Part shown: positions 26,316 through 37,533 of the stretch, one piece after another
How the letters are laid out: each line of letters starts with the position of its first letter
How positions within the stretch are numbered: position 1 is the stretch's first letter
Source of the DNA: Sulfuricystis multivorans
GTDB taxonomy: Bacteria > Pseudomonadota > Gammaproteobacteria > Burkholderiales > Rhodocyclaceae
NCBI RefSeq assembly: GCF_003966565.1
Contig: NZ_AP018718.1
Coordinates: 1,116,001-1,180,000, forward strand
DNA: 64,000 nucleotides
Direction: 5' to 3'
Notes under the pieces: generated by a model
Seen by the model: only the letters and a program-made list of their open reading frames with translations
Database searches by the model: none
Told to the model about the DNA's origin: nothing
Program-made: the position numbers and the translations under genes

Positions 26316-26330
26316 ACGGCGCCGACTTTT
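26316..26330 (+). repeat. Truncated copy of the dispersed element
   Basis: ACGGCGCCGACTTTT matches the 3' half (CAGCGCCGACTTT) of the element and lies 4 nt before the dsbB ATG, the same setting as full copies. Too short to be certain. Confidence 0.35.
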
Positions 26331-26334
26331 GCCC

Positions 26335-26835
26335 ATGCTCATGAAGCGTTTCACCTGGTTCGCGCTGGCGGTGGGAACAGCACTGACCGCTGGCGCCAGC
26401 CTTGTATTGACGGCTTGGCTGGATTTGCATCCCTGCCATCTGTGCATCTTCCAACGCCTGCTATTCATGCTGCTGGCGGTCCTCGCCGGGGTGGCGTGGC
26501 TGTCGCGATCCCGTGCCGCAACGCTGGGAGCCGGCGGCCTGTTCGTCGCAGTCGCCCTGGCAGGCATGGCCGTGGCCGCCTACCAGAGCTGGCTGCAATG
26601 GCAACCGGCCGGCAGCATCACCTGCGCTGGCAGCCAGCCCAGCCTGATCGAGCGTATCGTCGAGTGGCTGGGACGGCTGCAGCCAGAATTGTTCCTCGCT
26701 ACGGGATTCTGCGAGGACAAGGAACTGACCCTGCTCGGTTTGAGTCTCGCCAATCTCGCCTTTCTGGGTTATCTTGGCTGCGCCATCGCAGCGCTCATCG
26801 CGCTACGGCAATTTTTGGAGCACGAACCCTCATGA
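26335..26835 (+). CDS. dsbB: Disulfide bond formation protein DsbB
   Basis: A 166-residue inner-membrane protein with four helices. The quinone-linked pair is HPCHLCIFQR (CxxC) and the second periplasmic pair is in SITCAGSQ and ATGFCEDKE. DsbB reoxidises DsbA and passes electrons to quinone. ATG 26335 or 26341 could start it; no strong ribosome site is seen, and the leader is element-derived. It overlaps dsbA by 4 nt. Confidence 0.92.
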   Translation: MLMKRFTWFALAVGTALTAGASLVLTAWLDLHPCHLCIFQRLLFMLLAVLAGVAWLSRSRAATLGAGGLFVAVALAGMAVAAYQSWLQWQPAGSITCAGSQPSLIERIVEWLGRLQPELFLATGFCEDKELTLLGLSLANLAFLGYLGCAIAALIALRQFLEHEPS

Positions 26836-27479
26836 ACATCACACGCCGTGAATTTCATCGACTGTTGCTGGGGGCCGGAATGCTGGCCGCCGGTGTCCCG
26901 GCCGTGCAGGCGGCGCCGGCCCTGCGCGAAGGCATCGACTGGTCGCCGGTTAACCCGCCGCAACCGGGCGATACGCCCGGCAAGATCGAAGTGCTGGAGT
27001 TCTTTTCCTACGGCTGCCCGCACTGTCGCGAAATGCATCCGCATGTGATGAACTGGGCCGCGCGTCTGCCCGGCAATGTCGCTTTTCGCCGTGTGCCAGT
27101 CAGCTTCGGCCGCGCCGCCTGGGCGAATCTGGCCAAGCTCTACTACACACTGGAATCCGAGGGCCTGTTGGCCAGCCTCGACCAGGCCGTCTTCGATGCC
27201 ATCCATGTGCGCCGGGTCAATCTGTTCGTCGACAGCGCCATTTTCGACTGGATCGGCGCACAAGGGATCGACAAGGAAAAATTCCGCACCTTCTTCACCT
27301 CTTTCGCTATCGGCACACGACTCGCGCGCGCCGAGGCGTTTACCGCCAGCTACAAGATTGATGCCGTGCCACGCCTGGTGGTCGACGGTCGCTACCAAGT
27401 GCTCGGCAAGGATGCGAAGAGTTTCGGTGATCTCTTGGCCATTGCCGACGTACTCATCGACAAGGCATCGCGACGCTAG
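26832..27479 (+). CDS. dsbA: Thiol:disulfide interchange protein DsbA
   Basis: A 215-residue periplasmic oxidoreductase. The active site is CPHC in FSYGCPHCREMHPH; the cis-Pro loop is AVPRLVVDG. The export signal begins NITRREFHRLLLGAG, which resembles a twin-arginine signal but lacks a full S/T-RRxFLK motif. It introduces disulfides, likely into the many Cys-containing exported proteins of this region. The dsbB-dsbA overlap (ATGA) makes them one unit. Confidence 0.92.
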   Translation: MNITRREFHRLLLGAGMLAAGVPAVQAAPALREGIDWSPVNPPQPGDTPGKIEVLEFFSYGCPHCREMHPHVMNWAARLPGNVAFRRVPVSFGRAAWANLAKLYYTLESEGLLASLDQAVFDAIHVRRVNLFVDSAIFDWIGAQGIDKEKFRTFFTSFAIGTRLARAEAFTASYKIDAVPRLVVDGRYQVLGKDAKSFGDLLAIADVLIDKASRR

Positions 27480-27525
27480 CCGAAAAAAATCGTTACCGAA
27501 TGGACGATTTGTTACGCATTCTTCA

Positions 27526-27553
27526 TTGATGCGCCGGCACTGCTTGCCATAAT
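27526..27553 (+). promoter_or_regulatory. Probable sigma-70 promoter for small periplasmic protein copy 2
   Basis: TTGATG (27526-27531), a 16-nt spacer and CATAAT (27548-27553) lie about 50 nt before the ATG at 27604. The -10 matches TATAAT at five of six bases. It sits in the 124-nt gap after dsbA. Confidence 0.5.
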
Positions 27554-27603
27554 GGAAACAACCCGGCCTTAAGCCGGAATTTCAACCAGACAAGGAGATC
27601 ATC

Positions 27604-27915
27604 ATGAAAAAACTCGCATTGACCATTTCCGTTCTGAGCGCCGCTGTGCTTGCCACTTCCGCCCTGGCCCAGGGCGGCAAAGGGCGCTTCACCTGGAACC
27701 AGACCTATACGCCGGGCTGGACGCTGATGACGCCTGAAGAGCGTAGCGAATGGGCCAATAAGATGCGCGAGGTCAAAACCTATGAAGAGTGCAAGGCACT
27801 GCAGGAAGAGCACCAGAGGGCAATGGAAGAGCGCGCGAAAGAGAAGGGCGTCAAGCTCATGCCCCCGCGCCAGAACGGCTGCGACGTGATGAAGGCGCGC
27901 GGGTTCATCAAATAA
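27604..27915 (+). CDS. Small periplasmic PGWxLMTPEER-family protein, copy 2
   Basis: A 103-residue exported protein: signal peptide (cleavage near TSALAQGG), then NQTYTPGWTLMTPEERSEWA, KTYEECKALQEEH and PPRQNGCDVMKARGFIK. Two Cys in the mature part. The last about 65 residues are almost identical to copy 3 at 29117, down to the DNA. An AAGGAGATCATC site precedes the ATG. Role unknown; the family recurs beside metal and thiol stress genes here. Confidence 0.82.
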   Translation: MKKLALTISVLSAAVLATSALAQGGKGRFTWNQTYTPGWTLMTPEERSEWANKMREVKTYEECKALQEEHQRAMEERAKEKGVKLMPPRQNGCDVMKARGFIK

Positions 27916-27924
27916 GGAGCGGCG

Positions 27925-28998
27925 GTGAATAACGGCGCGATGACGGGCGTACGGTTCGGACTCGTCGTCGCGCTCCTGCTGCTCACCGGCTGCCAGAACA
28001 TCGCCTACCGCGACCTGCCGCGCGACCGCCTGGGTTATGTGCAGGCCATCGCCGAATCGTGGAAGGCGCAGATGCTGCTCAACATCGTCAAGGTGCGCTA
28101 TCTCGATCCGCCGGTGTATCTCGACATCTCCTCCGTGATCAACTCCACCTCGCTGGAAACCGAAGTCTCGCTGAGCGCTACCCTCTTTCCGCATTTGGCC
28201 GAAAACGACAGCCGTGGCGCCGGCATCATCGGCCGCTTCGGCCAGACGCCGACGATTTCCTACGAGCCGCTTTCCGGCCAACGTCTCGTCAAGAGCATGC
28301 ACACGCCGATCCCGCCCGAGACCGTGTTCGCCACCATCACCGGCGGCGGGCGTGCCGACTTCATCCTGCGCACCACCGTGCAGGCGATCAACGGCATCTA
28401 CAACGTCTCCAGCTCGCCCTCGCGCGGCCGGCACCACGATCCGCGCTTTCTCGAAGCGGCCGAGCTGATCGGCCGCATCAGCGAGGGTGGCGGCATGAGT
28501 TTGCGCATCGAACCGCGTACCAGCGGCGCCCGCTCGACGCTGACGCTGCGCGCTGCCGATGATGAACAGGCCCCCGACATTGCCCGCCTCAAGGCGTTGC
28601 TCGGCCTCGATCCGGCGCGTGACACCTTCATGCTCGGTTTCGGCGCGGCGCGCGGCGGCAGCGACGAGATCATCGTCCTCACCCGCACCATGCAAGGCGT
28701 GATCGGCGACCTGTCGGTCGGCGTCGAAGTGCCGCCGGAAGACATTGCCCAAGGCCGCGCCACGGCGCGCGGCAAGCTCGCCGCCGGCGAGGCGGAGGAC
28801 GCTCTGCTGCGCATTCGCTCGGGCATGGAAAAGCCGGTTGATGCCTACGCCGCCGTCTTTTACCGCAACCGCTGGTTCTGGATCGATGACACCGATCTCG
28901 ATTCCAAGCGCAGCTTCCGCTTCCTCGCCATGTTCAGTTCGCTGGCCGAAACCGGCACGACGCCGGCGGCGCCGCTGCTGACCATTCCTGCACGCTGA
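27925..28998 (+). CDS. Predicted lipoprotein of unknown function
   Basis: A 357-residue protein with a GTG start after AAGGAGCGGC. A lipobox VVALLLLTGC (Cys near residue 23) marks it as a lipoprotein. The body begins LPRDRLGYVQAIAESWKAQMLLNIVKVRY and ends with RNRWFWIDDTDLDSKRSFRFLAMFSSL, a pattern I recall only from uncharacterised proteobacterial lipoproteins. It lies between two copies of the small periplasmic family. No enzymatic motif seen. Confidence 0.75.
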   Translation: MNNGAMTGVRFGLVVALLLLTGCQNIAYRDLPRDRLGYVQAIAESWKAQMLLNIVKVRYLDPPVYLDISSVINSTSLETEVSLSATLFPHLAENDSRGAGIIGRFGQTPTISYEPLSGQRLVKSMHTPIPPETVFATITGGGRADFILRTTVQAINGIYNVSSSPSRGRHHDPRFLEAAELIGRISEGGGMSLRIEPRTSGARSTLTLRAADDEQAPDIARLKALLGLDPARDTFMLGFGAARGGSDEIIVLTRTMQGVIGDLSVGVEVPPEDIAQGRATARGKLAAGEAEDALLRIRSGMEKPVDAYAAVFYRNRWFWIDDTDLDSKRSFRFLAMFSSLAETGTTPAAPLLTIPAR

Positions 28999-29116
28999 TC
29001 GGCTTGGGGCCCGATCACACATCGTTACAAATCCGCTGTCACCGCCCGGACCGCCGTTGCGTTAAAGAAGACTCCGACGCACTGTCAGTCCATCCAAGTT
29101 CTCAAGGAGAATCGCC

Positions 29117-29422
29117 ATGAAACCGAAGCAAATCGCTCTCATCGCCGCCCTGTCCACCACCGCGCTTTCCGCCGTCGCCGCCGGCCCCGGCCGTTTCGCC
29201 TGGAACAAGGACTACACGCCGGGCTGGACGCTGATGACGCCTGAAGAGCGTAGCGAATGGGCCAACAAGATGCGCGAGGTCAAAACCTATGAAGAGTGCA
29301 AGGCGCTGCAGGAAGAGCACCACAAGGCAATGGAAGAGCGCGCGAAAGAGAAGGGCGTCAAGCTCATGCCCCCGCGCCAGAACGGCTGCGACGTGATGAA
29401 GGCGCGCGGGTTCATCAAATAA
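29117..29422 (+). CDS. Small periplasmic PGWxLMTPEER-family protein, copy 3
   Basis: A 101-residue exported protein: signal peptide (SAVAAGPG), NKDYTPGWTLMTPEERSEWA, KTYEECKALQEEHHKAMEE and NGCDVMKARGFIK. DNA from about 29213 to the stop is nearly the same as in copy 2 (27713 onward), so one arose from or was converted by the other. A CAAGGAGAATCGCC site precedes the ATG. Confidence 0.82.
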   Translation: MKPKQIALIAALSTTALSAVAAGPGRFAWNKDYTPGWTLMTPEERSEWANKMREVKTYEECKALQEEHHKAMEERAKEKGVKLMPPRQNGCDVMKARGFIK

Positions 29423-29473
29423 GTGCAGACGGTTGGGCGGCTGCCGCCCACCATCGCTTTGTACGTGAAGAAA

Positions 29474-29746
29474 ATGAACGAGACAAACATCAGGATGACC
29501 GCGGTGGCGCCCGAATTCGCAGGCCAAACGCTGCGTGTGGCGGACTGGTAAGTGCGGCTGGAGGCCGGCGAACCGGCTACGCTCGTCGATGAGACGTACG
29601 GAAGCATGGCATTCGATGCCGGGGGCAAGGTGGCGCTTTCGCATGCATCGGGGGTTGCCGGAACCCAGTGGTGGCCTACACTGGAAGAACGGGAGTTTCT
29701 GCAGTTCTTGGTGTTCGCCATGACTGCCGGAAAGGGAAGTGCTTAG
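29474..29746 (+). pseudogene. Small ORF interrupted by one in-frame stop
   Basis: From ATG 29474 the frame reads MNETNIRMTAVAPEFAGQ to VADW, then TAA at 29549-29551, and continues in the same frame from GTG 29552 (VRLEAGEPATLVDETYGSMA to LEEREFLQFLVFAMTAGKGSA) to a stop just before the TauE gene. Both halves have sensible composition, so this may be one gene of about 90 residues broken by a nonsense change, or two very short genes. No family recognised. It accounts for most of the 324-nt gap. Confidence 0.45.
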
Positions 29747-30508
29747 ATGAACGATGCTCTCATCATGGCCATCGGTCTGGCCATTCTGTCCATCGCCTCG
29801 GGCATGCTCGGCCTCGGCGTAGCCTTCGCCGCGGTGCCATTCCTCGGCATTTTCCTGCACGATCTGGTGCATGAGGTGCAGCCTCTGTCGCTGGTGTTGA
29901 ACGGCGTCACCGCGCTGTTTTCTCTCTTGGGCTTCGCCAGGAGCGGCCTGGTCGATTGGCGCCAGGCCATCCTGCTGGCGATCGTCACCACCGCAGTGGC
30001 ACCGCTGGGCGCTTGGCTGGCCCAGCACATCGATGCGCGCTGGCTGTGGGCATTCTATTTCCTGGCGGTTGCCTTTCTCGCCTGGCGCATGTTTCTTCCC
30101 GACAAGGCGGAGGAGGCCGGCGCAGCGGCCGCCGCCGGCAAGCCGAACCACAGCCTTGCTCTGACCCTTGCCGTGCCGATCTCGGTGGTCGCCGGCATGC
30201 TGGGCGTTGGCCCCGGCTTCCTGCTGCTGCCCACCCTGATCCTGCTCAGGTACGAGCCCAAGCATGCGGCCGCGATCAATGCGCTGGCAGTGACGCCGCC
30301 GTCCTTCTCGGCGCTGATTCCCCATCTTGCCACCGCCCGCATCGACCTCACGCTGGCGGCGGTCCTGGTCGCCGTCGGCGCCATCGGCTCCTTTGTCGGT
30401 GCCCGCGTCACCAGCCTATATGTACCGGGCAAAAGGCTCAAGCAGGGCTTCGGCGTGCTCATCGTCGTCATGACTGCCTACAAGCTGTTCCAGATCCTGA
30501 ACAAGTAA
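29747..30508 (+). CDS. TauE/SafE-family sulfite/anion exporter
   Basis: A 253-residue inner-membrane protein with about eight helices and two repeat halves, each with the TauE/SafE glycine motif (GMLGLGVAFAAVPFLG and AGMLGVGPGFLLLPTL). Members export sulfite, sulfoacetate or related organosulfur anions. Here it may clear sulfite made during sulfur oxidation. It is followed at 10 nt by the UspA gene. Confidence 0.88.
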   Translation: MNDALIMAIGLAILSIASGMLGLGVAFAAVPFLGIFLHDLVHEVQPLSLVLNGVTALFSLLGFARSGLVDWRQAILLAIVTTAVAPLGAWLAQHIDARWLWAFYFLAVAFLAWRMFLPDKAEEAGAAAAAGKPNHSLALTLAVPISVVAGMLGVGPGFLLLPTLILLRYEPKHAAAINALAVTPPSFSALIPHLATARIDLTLAAVLVAVGAIGSFVGARVTSLYVPGKRLKQGFGVLIVVMTAYKLFQILNK

Positions 30509-30518
30509 GGAGATTGCC

Positions 30519-31373
30519 ATGTTCGAACGCTTCATCGTCGCCACCGATCTCTCGCCCGCCTCCGAGGCGATGGTCGGCTGTCTCGCCGGCCTGGCCGCCT
30601 TTGGCGCCCGCCATGCCCTGCTGCTGCAATGCCTGGACATGCAGCAGGCCATCTCGACGGCCCTGTCGTACAGCACGGCCGCGCTCGAAGCGGTTCTCGC
30701 GCGCCAGAAAGCCAGGCTGGAAGCGCAGGGTTTCGAGGTCGACACCCGCATCGCGCCCGGCTTCGCCAAGAGCGAGATCAACCGCATCGCGCAGGAGGAG
30801 GACTATGCGCTGATCGTGGTCGGCTCGCATGGCCACAACATCGTCGGCGAGGCCCTGCTCGGCGGCGTGGCCAGCGAGGTGGTGCACGGCGCTACCCGGC
30901 CGGTGCTGATCGTGCGCCTGGAACGCCGCAAGGAAAGTGGGGAGGTCTGCCTGCTTCCCGCCGACTGCGATCTGGCTTCCCATGTGCTGTTCCCCACCGA
31001 TTTTTCCGCCAACGCCGACCACGCCTTCACCGTCGTCGAACATCTCGTGGCGAGCGGCGCCCGCCGCGTTACCTTGCTGCATGTGAGCGACGCGATGCGG
31101 AACGACGCAGAGGCGAACGACATTGAGCGCGCCAGGCTCGAAGACATGCGCAAGCGACTCGAGCGCCTGGGCGACGTCGCCGTCGACACCGAGCTGGCCG
31201 CCGGCAAACCCTACCTGAAGATCGTCGAGGTCGCACGGGCGCGCGGCGTGCACCTGATCGCGATGGGTAGCCAGGGACGCGGCTTTGTCCCGGAATTGTT
31301 TCTCGGCAGCGTCAGTCATCAGGTCGCAAGGCATGCGCCGGCGCCGGTGCTGCTCGTCCCGATGCTGCGTTGA
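30519..31373 (+). CDS. Tandem universal stress protein
   Basis: A 284-residue cytoplasmic protein with two Usp domains (about 1-135 and 150-284). Both carry the ATP-binding G-2X-G-9X-G(S/T)-type motif: GSHGHNIVGEALLGGVASE and GSQGRGFVPELFLGSVSHQ. Tandem Usp proteins bind ATP and aid survival under redox or metal stress. An AAGGAG site precedes the ATG. Transcribed with the TauE gene; the ATPase operon begins 30 nt downstream. Confidence 0.9.
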   Translation: MFERFIVATDLSPASEAMVGCLAGLAAFGARHALLLQCLDMQQAISTALSYSTAALEAVLARQKARLEAQGFEVDTRIAPGFAKSEINRIAQEEDYALIVVGSHGHNIVGEALLGGVASEVVHGATRPVLIVRLERRKESGEVCLLPADCDLASHVLFPTDFSANADHAFTVVEHLVASGARRVTLLHVSDAMRNDAEANDIERARLEDMRKRLERLGDVAVDTELAAGKPYLKIVEVARARGVHLIAMGSQGRGFVPELFLGSVSHQVARHAPAPVLLVPMLR

Positions 31374-33222
<1,849 letters not shown>

Positions 33223-33223
<1 letters not shown>

Positions 33224-33495
33224 TGAACGACGAAAAGTGGCGCTCGGATGTGGCGCGCGATGTCGAGCGGCTGGAAACGGCGAAGCAGGCGAAGCGCTCG
33301 CTGCTGGCGCAGACTGCGTATCTGGGCACGCTCTCGATATTGTTCCTCACGCCCGTCATCGGTGGCGCCTATCTCGGTCGCTGGCTCGACGGCATGAACG
33401 AAGGCTACACGACGCGCTGGACGATCAACCTGATCGTGCTCGGGCTCGGCCTGGGCGCGTTCAACGTCTATCAGTTCGTCAAACGCCATTGGTGA
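33223..33495 (+). CDS. atpQ: N-type ATPase subunit AtpQ (AtpI-like)
   Basis: A 90-residue membrane protein with two helices (about residues 32-55 and 65-85) and a charged N-terminus, matching the AtpI/AtpQ group that assists c-ring assembly. In described N-ATPase operons atpQ is followed by atpR; here atpB starts 1 nt after the atpQ stop, so atpR is missing. Assigned mainly by position and topology. Confidence 0.8.
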
Positions 33496-33496
33496 A

Positions 33497-34174
33497 ATGG
33501 AAGAAGCTGTCGTCATTTTCGCGTTCGGGCCCGTCCACATCACCGCGACGGTGGTGACCACCTGGGGCATGCTACTCGTGCTGGGTGTCTGCGCCCGGCT
33601 GGCGACGCGCGATCTTTCCACCGACGCGCCCGGGATGCTGCAAACCGCGCTGGAAGGCGCCGTGCTGGCCGTCGAAAATGCCATCGAAGGGCTGGTGGCG
33701 GGACGCTCAGCGCTCCTGCTGCCCTTCATCGGCACCCTGTGGCTGTTCGTCGGCGTCGCGAATCTCACCGGCCTCGTGCCCGGCCTGCACTCCCCGACCG
33801 GCGACCTGTCCACCACGGCGGCGCTGGCCTTCCTGGTGTTTCTCTCCGTGCACTGGTTCGGCATCCGCGCCGTCGGCTTCAAGGCCTACGCGCGCCACTA
33901 CCTGTCGCCCAACCCGATCCTGCTGCCCTTCCACCTGCTCGGCGAGCTGTCGCGCACGCTGGCGCTGGCGGTGCGGCTGTTCGGCAACATCATGAGCCTG
34001 GAGATGGCGGCGCTCCTGATCCTGCTGGTGGCGGGGCTCTTGGTGCCGGTGCCGATCCTCATGCTGCACATCGTCGAGGCGCTGGTGCAGGCCTACATCT
34101 TCGGCACGCTGACGCTGATCTACATCGCCGGCGGCATGGAAGCGCAACAGGAACAATCCAAGGAAAAGGAGTAG
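33497..34174 (+). CDS. atpB: N-type ATPase subunit a
   Basis: A 225-residue Fo subunit a with five to six helices. The essential stator arginine is in LALAVRLFGNIMSLEM. HIVEALVQAYIFGTLTLIYI forms the last helix. It contains the two ion half-channels. It starts 1 nt after atpQ and ends 4 nt before atpE. Confidence 0.92.
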   Translation: MEEAVVIFAFGPVHITATVVTTWGMLLVLGVCARLATRDLSTDAPGMLQTALEGAVLAVENAIEGLVAGRSALLLPFIGTLWLFVGVANLTGLVPGLHSPTGDLSTTAALAFLVFLSVHWFGIRAVGFKAYARHYLSPNPILLPFHLLGELSRTLALAVRLFGNIMSLEMAALLILLVAGLLVPVPILMLHIVEALVQAYIFGTLTLIYIAGGMEAQQEQSKEKE

Positions 34175-34178
34175 CCCC

Positions 34179-34445
34179 ATGAGCGACATGCATCTGTTCG
34201 TCCTGATCTCCACGGTGGTGGCGGCACTGGCCATCGCCATCGGGATCATTTTTCCGGCGCAGGCGATGGGTCGCGCCATCACCCAGGCGCTGGAGGCGCT
34301 GGCGCGCCAGCCCGAGGCCGAGAAATCGATCAGCCGCACGCTGTTCATCGGCCTGGCGATGATCGAGTCGCTGGCGATCTACGTGCTGGTGATCGTGCTC
34401 ATCATCCTGTTCCGCAACCCTTTGCTCGAATACCTGCTCCAGTAA
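34179..34445 (+). CDS. atpE: N-type ATPase subunit c
   Basis: An 88-residue two-helix proteolipid. The ion-binding carboxylate is Glu63 in helix 2, followed by Ser64 and Tyr68 (MIESLAIY), the E-S-xxx-Y pattern known from sodium-binding c rings. By my alignment on the RQPEA loop, the helix-1 position that is Gln32 in the Ilyobacter sodium c subunit is Met30 here. Ion specificity is thus not settled by eye: part of the sodium motif is there, part is not. Confidence 0.9.
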   Translation: MSDMHLFVLISTVVAALAIAIGIIFPAQAMGRAITQALEALARQPEAEKSISRTLFIGLAMIESLAIYVLVIVLIILFRNPLLEYLLQ

Positions 34446-34452
34446 GCGCGCC

Positions 34453-35223
34453 ATGCAGATCGACTGGACCACCTTCGCCCTCGAAATCGTCAACTTCCTG
34501 GCGCTGCTGTGGATTCTCAAGCGCTTCCTCTACCGGCCGGTGCTCGACGTGCTCGCCCGCCGTCGCGCCGAGGTGGAGCGCGTCCGGGCCGAAGGCGAGG
34601 CGGCGAAAGCGCAAGCCCAGGCCCTGCGCCAGCAATACGAAGCGCGTCTGGCCGACTGGGAAAAGGAGAAGGCGGGCCTGCGCGCCGCCTTCGACGCCGA
34701 GCTCGCCGCCGAGCGCGAACGGCAGCTCAAGGCGCTGCAAAAGAGCCTGGCCGACGAGCGTGCCCGCCAGGCGGCGCAGGAATCTCATCGGCAGGCCGAG
34801 CTGCAAGGCGCGCTCGAAGCCCGGGCCATCCGCCAGGCCGCAACCTTCGCGGCGCGACTCTTGCAGCGGCTCGCCGATCCCGCGCTCGAAACCCGCCTGC
34901 TCGACCTCCTGATCGAGGATCTGGCGCAACTGCCTGCCGCACAGCGGGAGGGCCTGCGCCTCGCGGCCCGGGAGGCCAGCGAGGCCAACGCGCCGGCGCG
35001 CGTCGTCAGCGCCCATGCGCTTTCCGAGGATTCGCGCAAGCGCCTGGCCGCGGCGCTCGCCGAGCGGCTCGGCACGCCGCTGCCGCTCGCCTTCGCGGAG
35101 GACGGAAGCCTCATCGCGGGCCTGCGCATCGTCATCGGTCCCTGGCAGATCAAGGCCGATCTCGCCGACGAGCTGGCCTTCTTCGCTGCCGGCGCCGAGG
35201 GTCCCAGCGCGCATGGCGGCTGA
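34453..35223 (+). CDS. atpF: N-type ATPase subunit b fused to delta-like domain
   Basis: A 256-residue stator protein. An N-terminal membrane helix ([18 protein letters not shown]) leads into a long charged coiled coil (residues about 35-150). The C-terminal 100 residues resemble the delta subunit, which fits the lack of a separate atpH gene and matches N-ATPase operons. It connects F1 to subunit a. It overlaps atpA by 11 nt. Confidence 0.88.
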   Translation: MQIDWTTFALEIVNFLALLWILKRFLYRPVLDVLARRRAEVERVRAEGEAAKAQAQALRQQYEARLADWEKEKAGLRAAFDAELAAERERQLKALQKSLADERARQAAQESHRQAELQGALEARAIRQAATFAARLLQRLADPALETRLLDLLIEDLAQLPAAQREGLRLAAREASEANAPARVVSAHALSEDSRKRLAAALAERLGTPLPLAFAEDGSLIAGLRIVIGPWQIKADLADELAFFAAGAEGPSAHGG

Positions 35224-36679
35224 AACCTCGCTGCTCTCCCGGCAGGCGGCACGGCTCGCCGACTACCGCTTCGCGCTGCGCCTCGCGGAGCAGGGCAAGG
35301 TGGTGGCGGTGGGCGACGGCATTGCCTGGATCGAGGGCCTGCCTTCGGCCGGAATGGACGAGATCGTCCGCTGCGAAGACGGCAGCGAGGCGCTGGTGTT
35401 CCACCTGGGCAGCCGCCGCATCGGCGCGATCCTGCTGCGCCAGGGGCCGGGCCTCATCGCCGGCACGCCCGTCCATCTCACCGGCCGAACACTCGACATC
35501 GGCGTCGGCGATGCCTGCCTCGGTCGCGTGCTCGATCCCCTCGGCAATCCGCTCGACGGCGGCGAAGCGCCGCGCGTTTCCGCGCGCCGCCGGCTCGAAG
35601 CGCCCTCGCCACCGCTCGTCACACGCGATTTCGTCACCCGGCCGCTCGTTTCCGGCAACAAGATCGTCGACACGATGGTGCCCATCGGCAAGGGACAGCG
35701 GCAGCTTTTGATCGGCGACGCCGGCACGGGCAAGAGCGCGCTGGCGCTTGACATGGTGATCGCGCAACGGGGCCGCGACGTGTTGTGCGTCTATGTCCTG
35801 ATCAGCCAGAAGCGTGCCGCCGTGCTGGCCACGCTGGAGACCTTGCGCCGCCATGACGCCCTCGACTACACCTGCCTCGTCGTCGCCGAAGCGACGGCGA
35901 TGCCGGGCCTCAAGTTCCTCGCGCCCTTTGCCGGCTGCGCCCTCGCCGAAGGCTGGATGGCCGCCGGCCGCGACGTGCTCGTCGTCTATGACGATCTCAC
36001 CACCCACGCCCGCGCCTACCGCGAACTCTCCCTGCTGCTGCGCCGCCCGCCGGGCCGCGAAGCCTATCCCGGCGACATCTTCTCTCTCCATGCGCGCCTG
36101 CTCGAGCGCTCCACCTGCCTCGCTGCGGCGCACGGCGGCGGCAGCATGACGGCGCTGCCGATCGTCGCCACCGAGCAAGGCGAGCTGGCCGCCTACATTC
36201 CGACCAACCTGATCTCGATCACCGACGGGCAGATCTATTTCGATCCGCAGCTGTTCGCGCGCGGCTTTCTGCCGGCCATCGACGTCACGCGCTCGGTCTC
36301 GCGCATCGGCGGCAAGGCCCAGCACCCGGCGATCAAGGCGGAGGCCGGCCGCATGAAGCTCGACTACCTGCAATTCCTCGAACTGGAAGTCTTCACGCGC
36401 TTTGGCAGCAGGCTCGATCCGGCCATCGAGGCCAAGATCCGCCGCGGCCGGCTGTTGCGCGAACTGCTCAAACAGGAGCGGCTGGCGCCCCTGTCGCCGG
36501 AACAGCAGATGGCCTGGCTCATCGCCTTCAACGCCGGCCGCTTCGACGGCCTGACGGAAGCGCAAGCCTCGGCACGGCTTGCGCAACTCCTCGCCGCCTT
36601 CGCCGCGCCGCCGCTCGCGCTGACTGCGACGCGCGAGGATTGGCTCGCCGCGGTGGACAAGGCATTGGCATCGCCATGA
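35213..36679 (+). CDS. atpA: N-type F1Fo ATPase subunit alpha
   Basis: A 488-residue alpha subunit with a noncatalytic nucleotide site [45 protein letters not shown] and the arginine finger region [11 protein letters not shown]. Shorter than typical AtpA (about 510), as in N-type enzymes. ATG 35213 is inside the end of atpF; the stop overlaps atpG (ATGA). Confidence 0.93.
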   Translation: MAAETSLLSRQAARLADYRFALRLAEQGKVVAVGDGIAWIEGLPSAGMDEIVRCEDGSEALVFHLGSRRIGAILLRQGPGLIAGTPVHLTGRTLDIGVGDACLGRVLDPLGNPLDGGEAPRVSARRRLEAPSPPLVTRDFVTRPLVSGNKIVDTMVPIGKGQRQLLIGDAGTGKSALALDMVIAQRGRDVLCVYVLISQKRAAVLATLETLRRHDALDYTCLVVAEATAMPGLKFLAPFAGCALAEGWMAAGRDVLVVYDDLTTHARAYRELSLLLRRPPGREAYPGDIFSLHARLLERSTCLAAAHGGGSMTALPIVATEQGELAAYIPTNLISITDGQIYFDPQLFARGFLPAIDVTRSVSRIGGKAQHPAIKAEAGRMKLDYLQFLELEVFTRFGSRLDPAIEAKIRRGRLLRELLKQERLAPLSPEQQMAWLIAFNAGRFDGLTEAQASARLAQLLAAFAAPPLALTATREDWLAAVDKALASP

Positions 36680-37521
36680 GTCGGCGGCACGTTCTCGCGC
36701 ATCGGATCATGGCGCTCGACGAGATCGCCAGCATCCTCTCGGCGATGAAGAGCCTCGCGCTGATGGAGATCCATCTGCTCGGCGAATTCATGACCAGTCA
36801 GCGGCAGCTGACGGCCGGCATCGAGAGGGCGGCGGCCGACCTGCTGGCCTGGCATCCCGCGCTGCGTCCGCCCGCCGAGGCGGCGCCGGAATTGTGCGTG
36901 GTGATCGGCTCGCAGCAAGGGTTTTGCGGCGACACCAACGACGCGCTGCTCGATTACCTGGCGCAACGAGGCATCCCGGCGCTCACCGGACGCTGGATCG
37001 TCGTCGGCCAGCGCCTGTCCGCGAGACTGGAAAACGATCCGCGCATGCTGCTGGCGCTGCCCGGCGCGACGGTCGCCGACGAGGTGCCGGCCGTGCTGCA
37101 GCGGCTCACACGCGAGATCGTGCGCTTGATGGCCTCGCCCGATCTCGCCGGCCGGGGGCTCTCGGCCCTGCATCACGATCCCGAGGACGGTGCCATCCGC
37201 CTGCGCCGTCTCCTGCCGCTGCGCGACCTGCCGGCGCCGCGCGCTGCGGCCTTCGCGCCCGACCTCAACCTGCCGCCGGCGGACGTCTTGCGCGGCCTGA
37301 TGCAGCATTATCTGCATGCCATCCTCAACGAAGTGCTCTACGGCGCGCTGCTGGCCGAGAACCGGCAGCGCGAGATGCACATGGAGCGTGCCCTCAGACG
37401 CCTCGACGAACGCCGCGCACGCCTGCGGCTCGCCGCCAACCGCCAGCGCCAGTCCGATATCACCGAGGAAATCGAATTGCTGTTGCTGGCGGGGGAAATG
37501 CAGGCGCCGGCGCCCAACTGA
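36676..37521 (+). CDS. atpG: N-type ATPase subunit gamma
   Basis: A 281-residue rotor shaft protein. The N-terminal helix ([19 protein letters not shown]) and C-terminal helix ([21 protein letters not shown]) form the coiled coil; the middle has the [11 protein letters not shown] strand typical of gamma. It is the last gene of the operon, giving order D-C-Q-B-E-F-A-G. Sequence is divergent from housekeeping gamma. Confidence 0.9.
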   Translation: MSRRHVLAHRIMALDEIASILSAMKSLALMEIHLLGEFMTSQRQLTAGIERAAADLLAWHPALRPPAEAAPELCVVIGSQQGFCGDTNDALLDYLAQRGIPALTGRWIVVGQRLSARLENDPRMLLALPGATVADEVPAVLQRLTREIVRLMASPDLAGRGLSALHHDPEDGAIRLRRLLPLRDLPAPRAAAFAPDLNLPPADVLRGLMQHYLHAILNEVLYGALLAENRQREMHMERALRRLDERRARLRLAANRQRQSDITEEIELLLLAGEMQAPAPN

Positions 37522-37533
37522 CGAGGAGACGAG

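Noticed and set aside
19941..29060. GTTAC repeats upstream of the three small periplasmic protein genes as a shared operator
   Set aside because: Spacing between half sites varies (14, 17, 19 nt) and the second repeat is imperfect in two of three cases.
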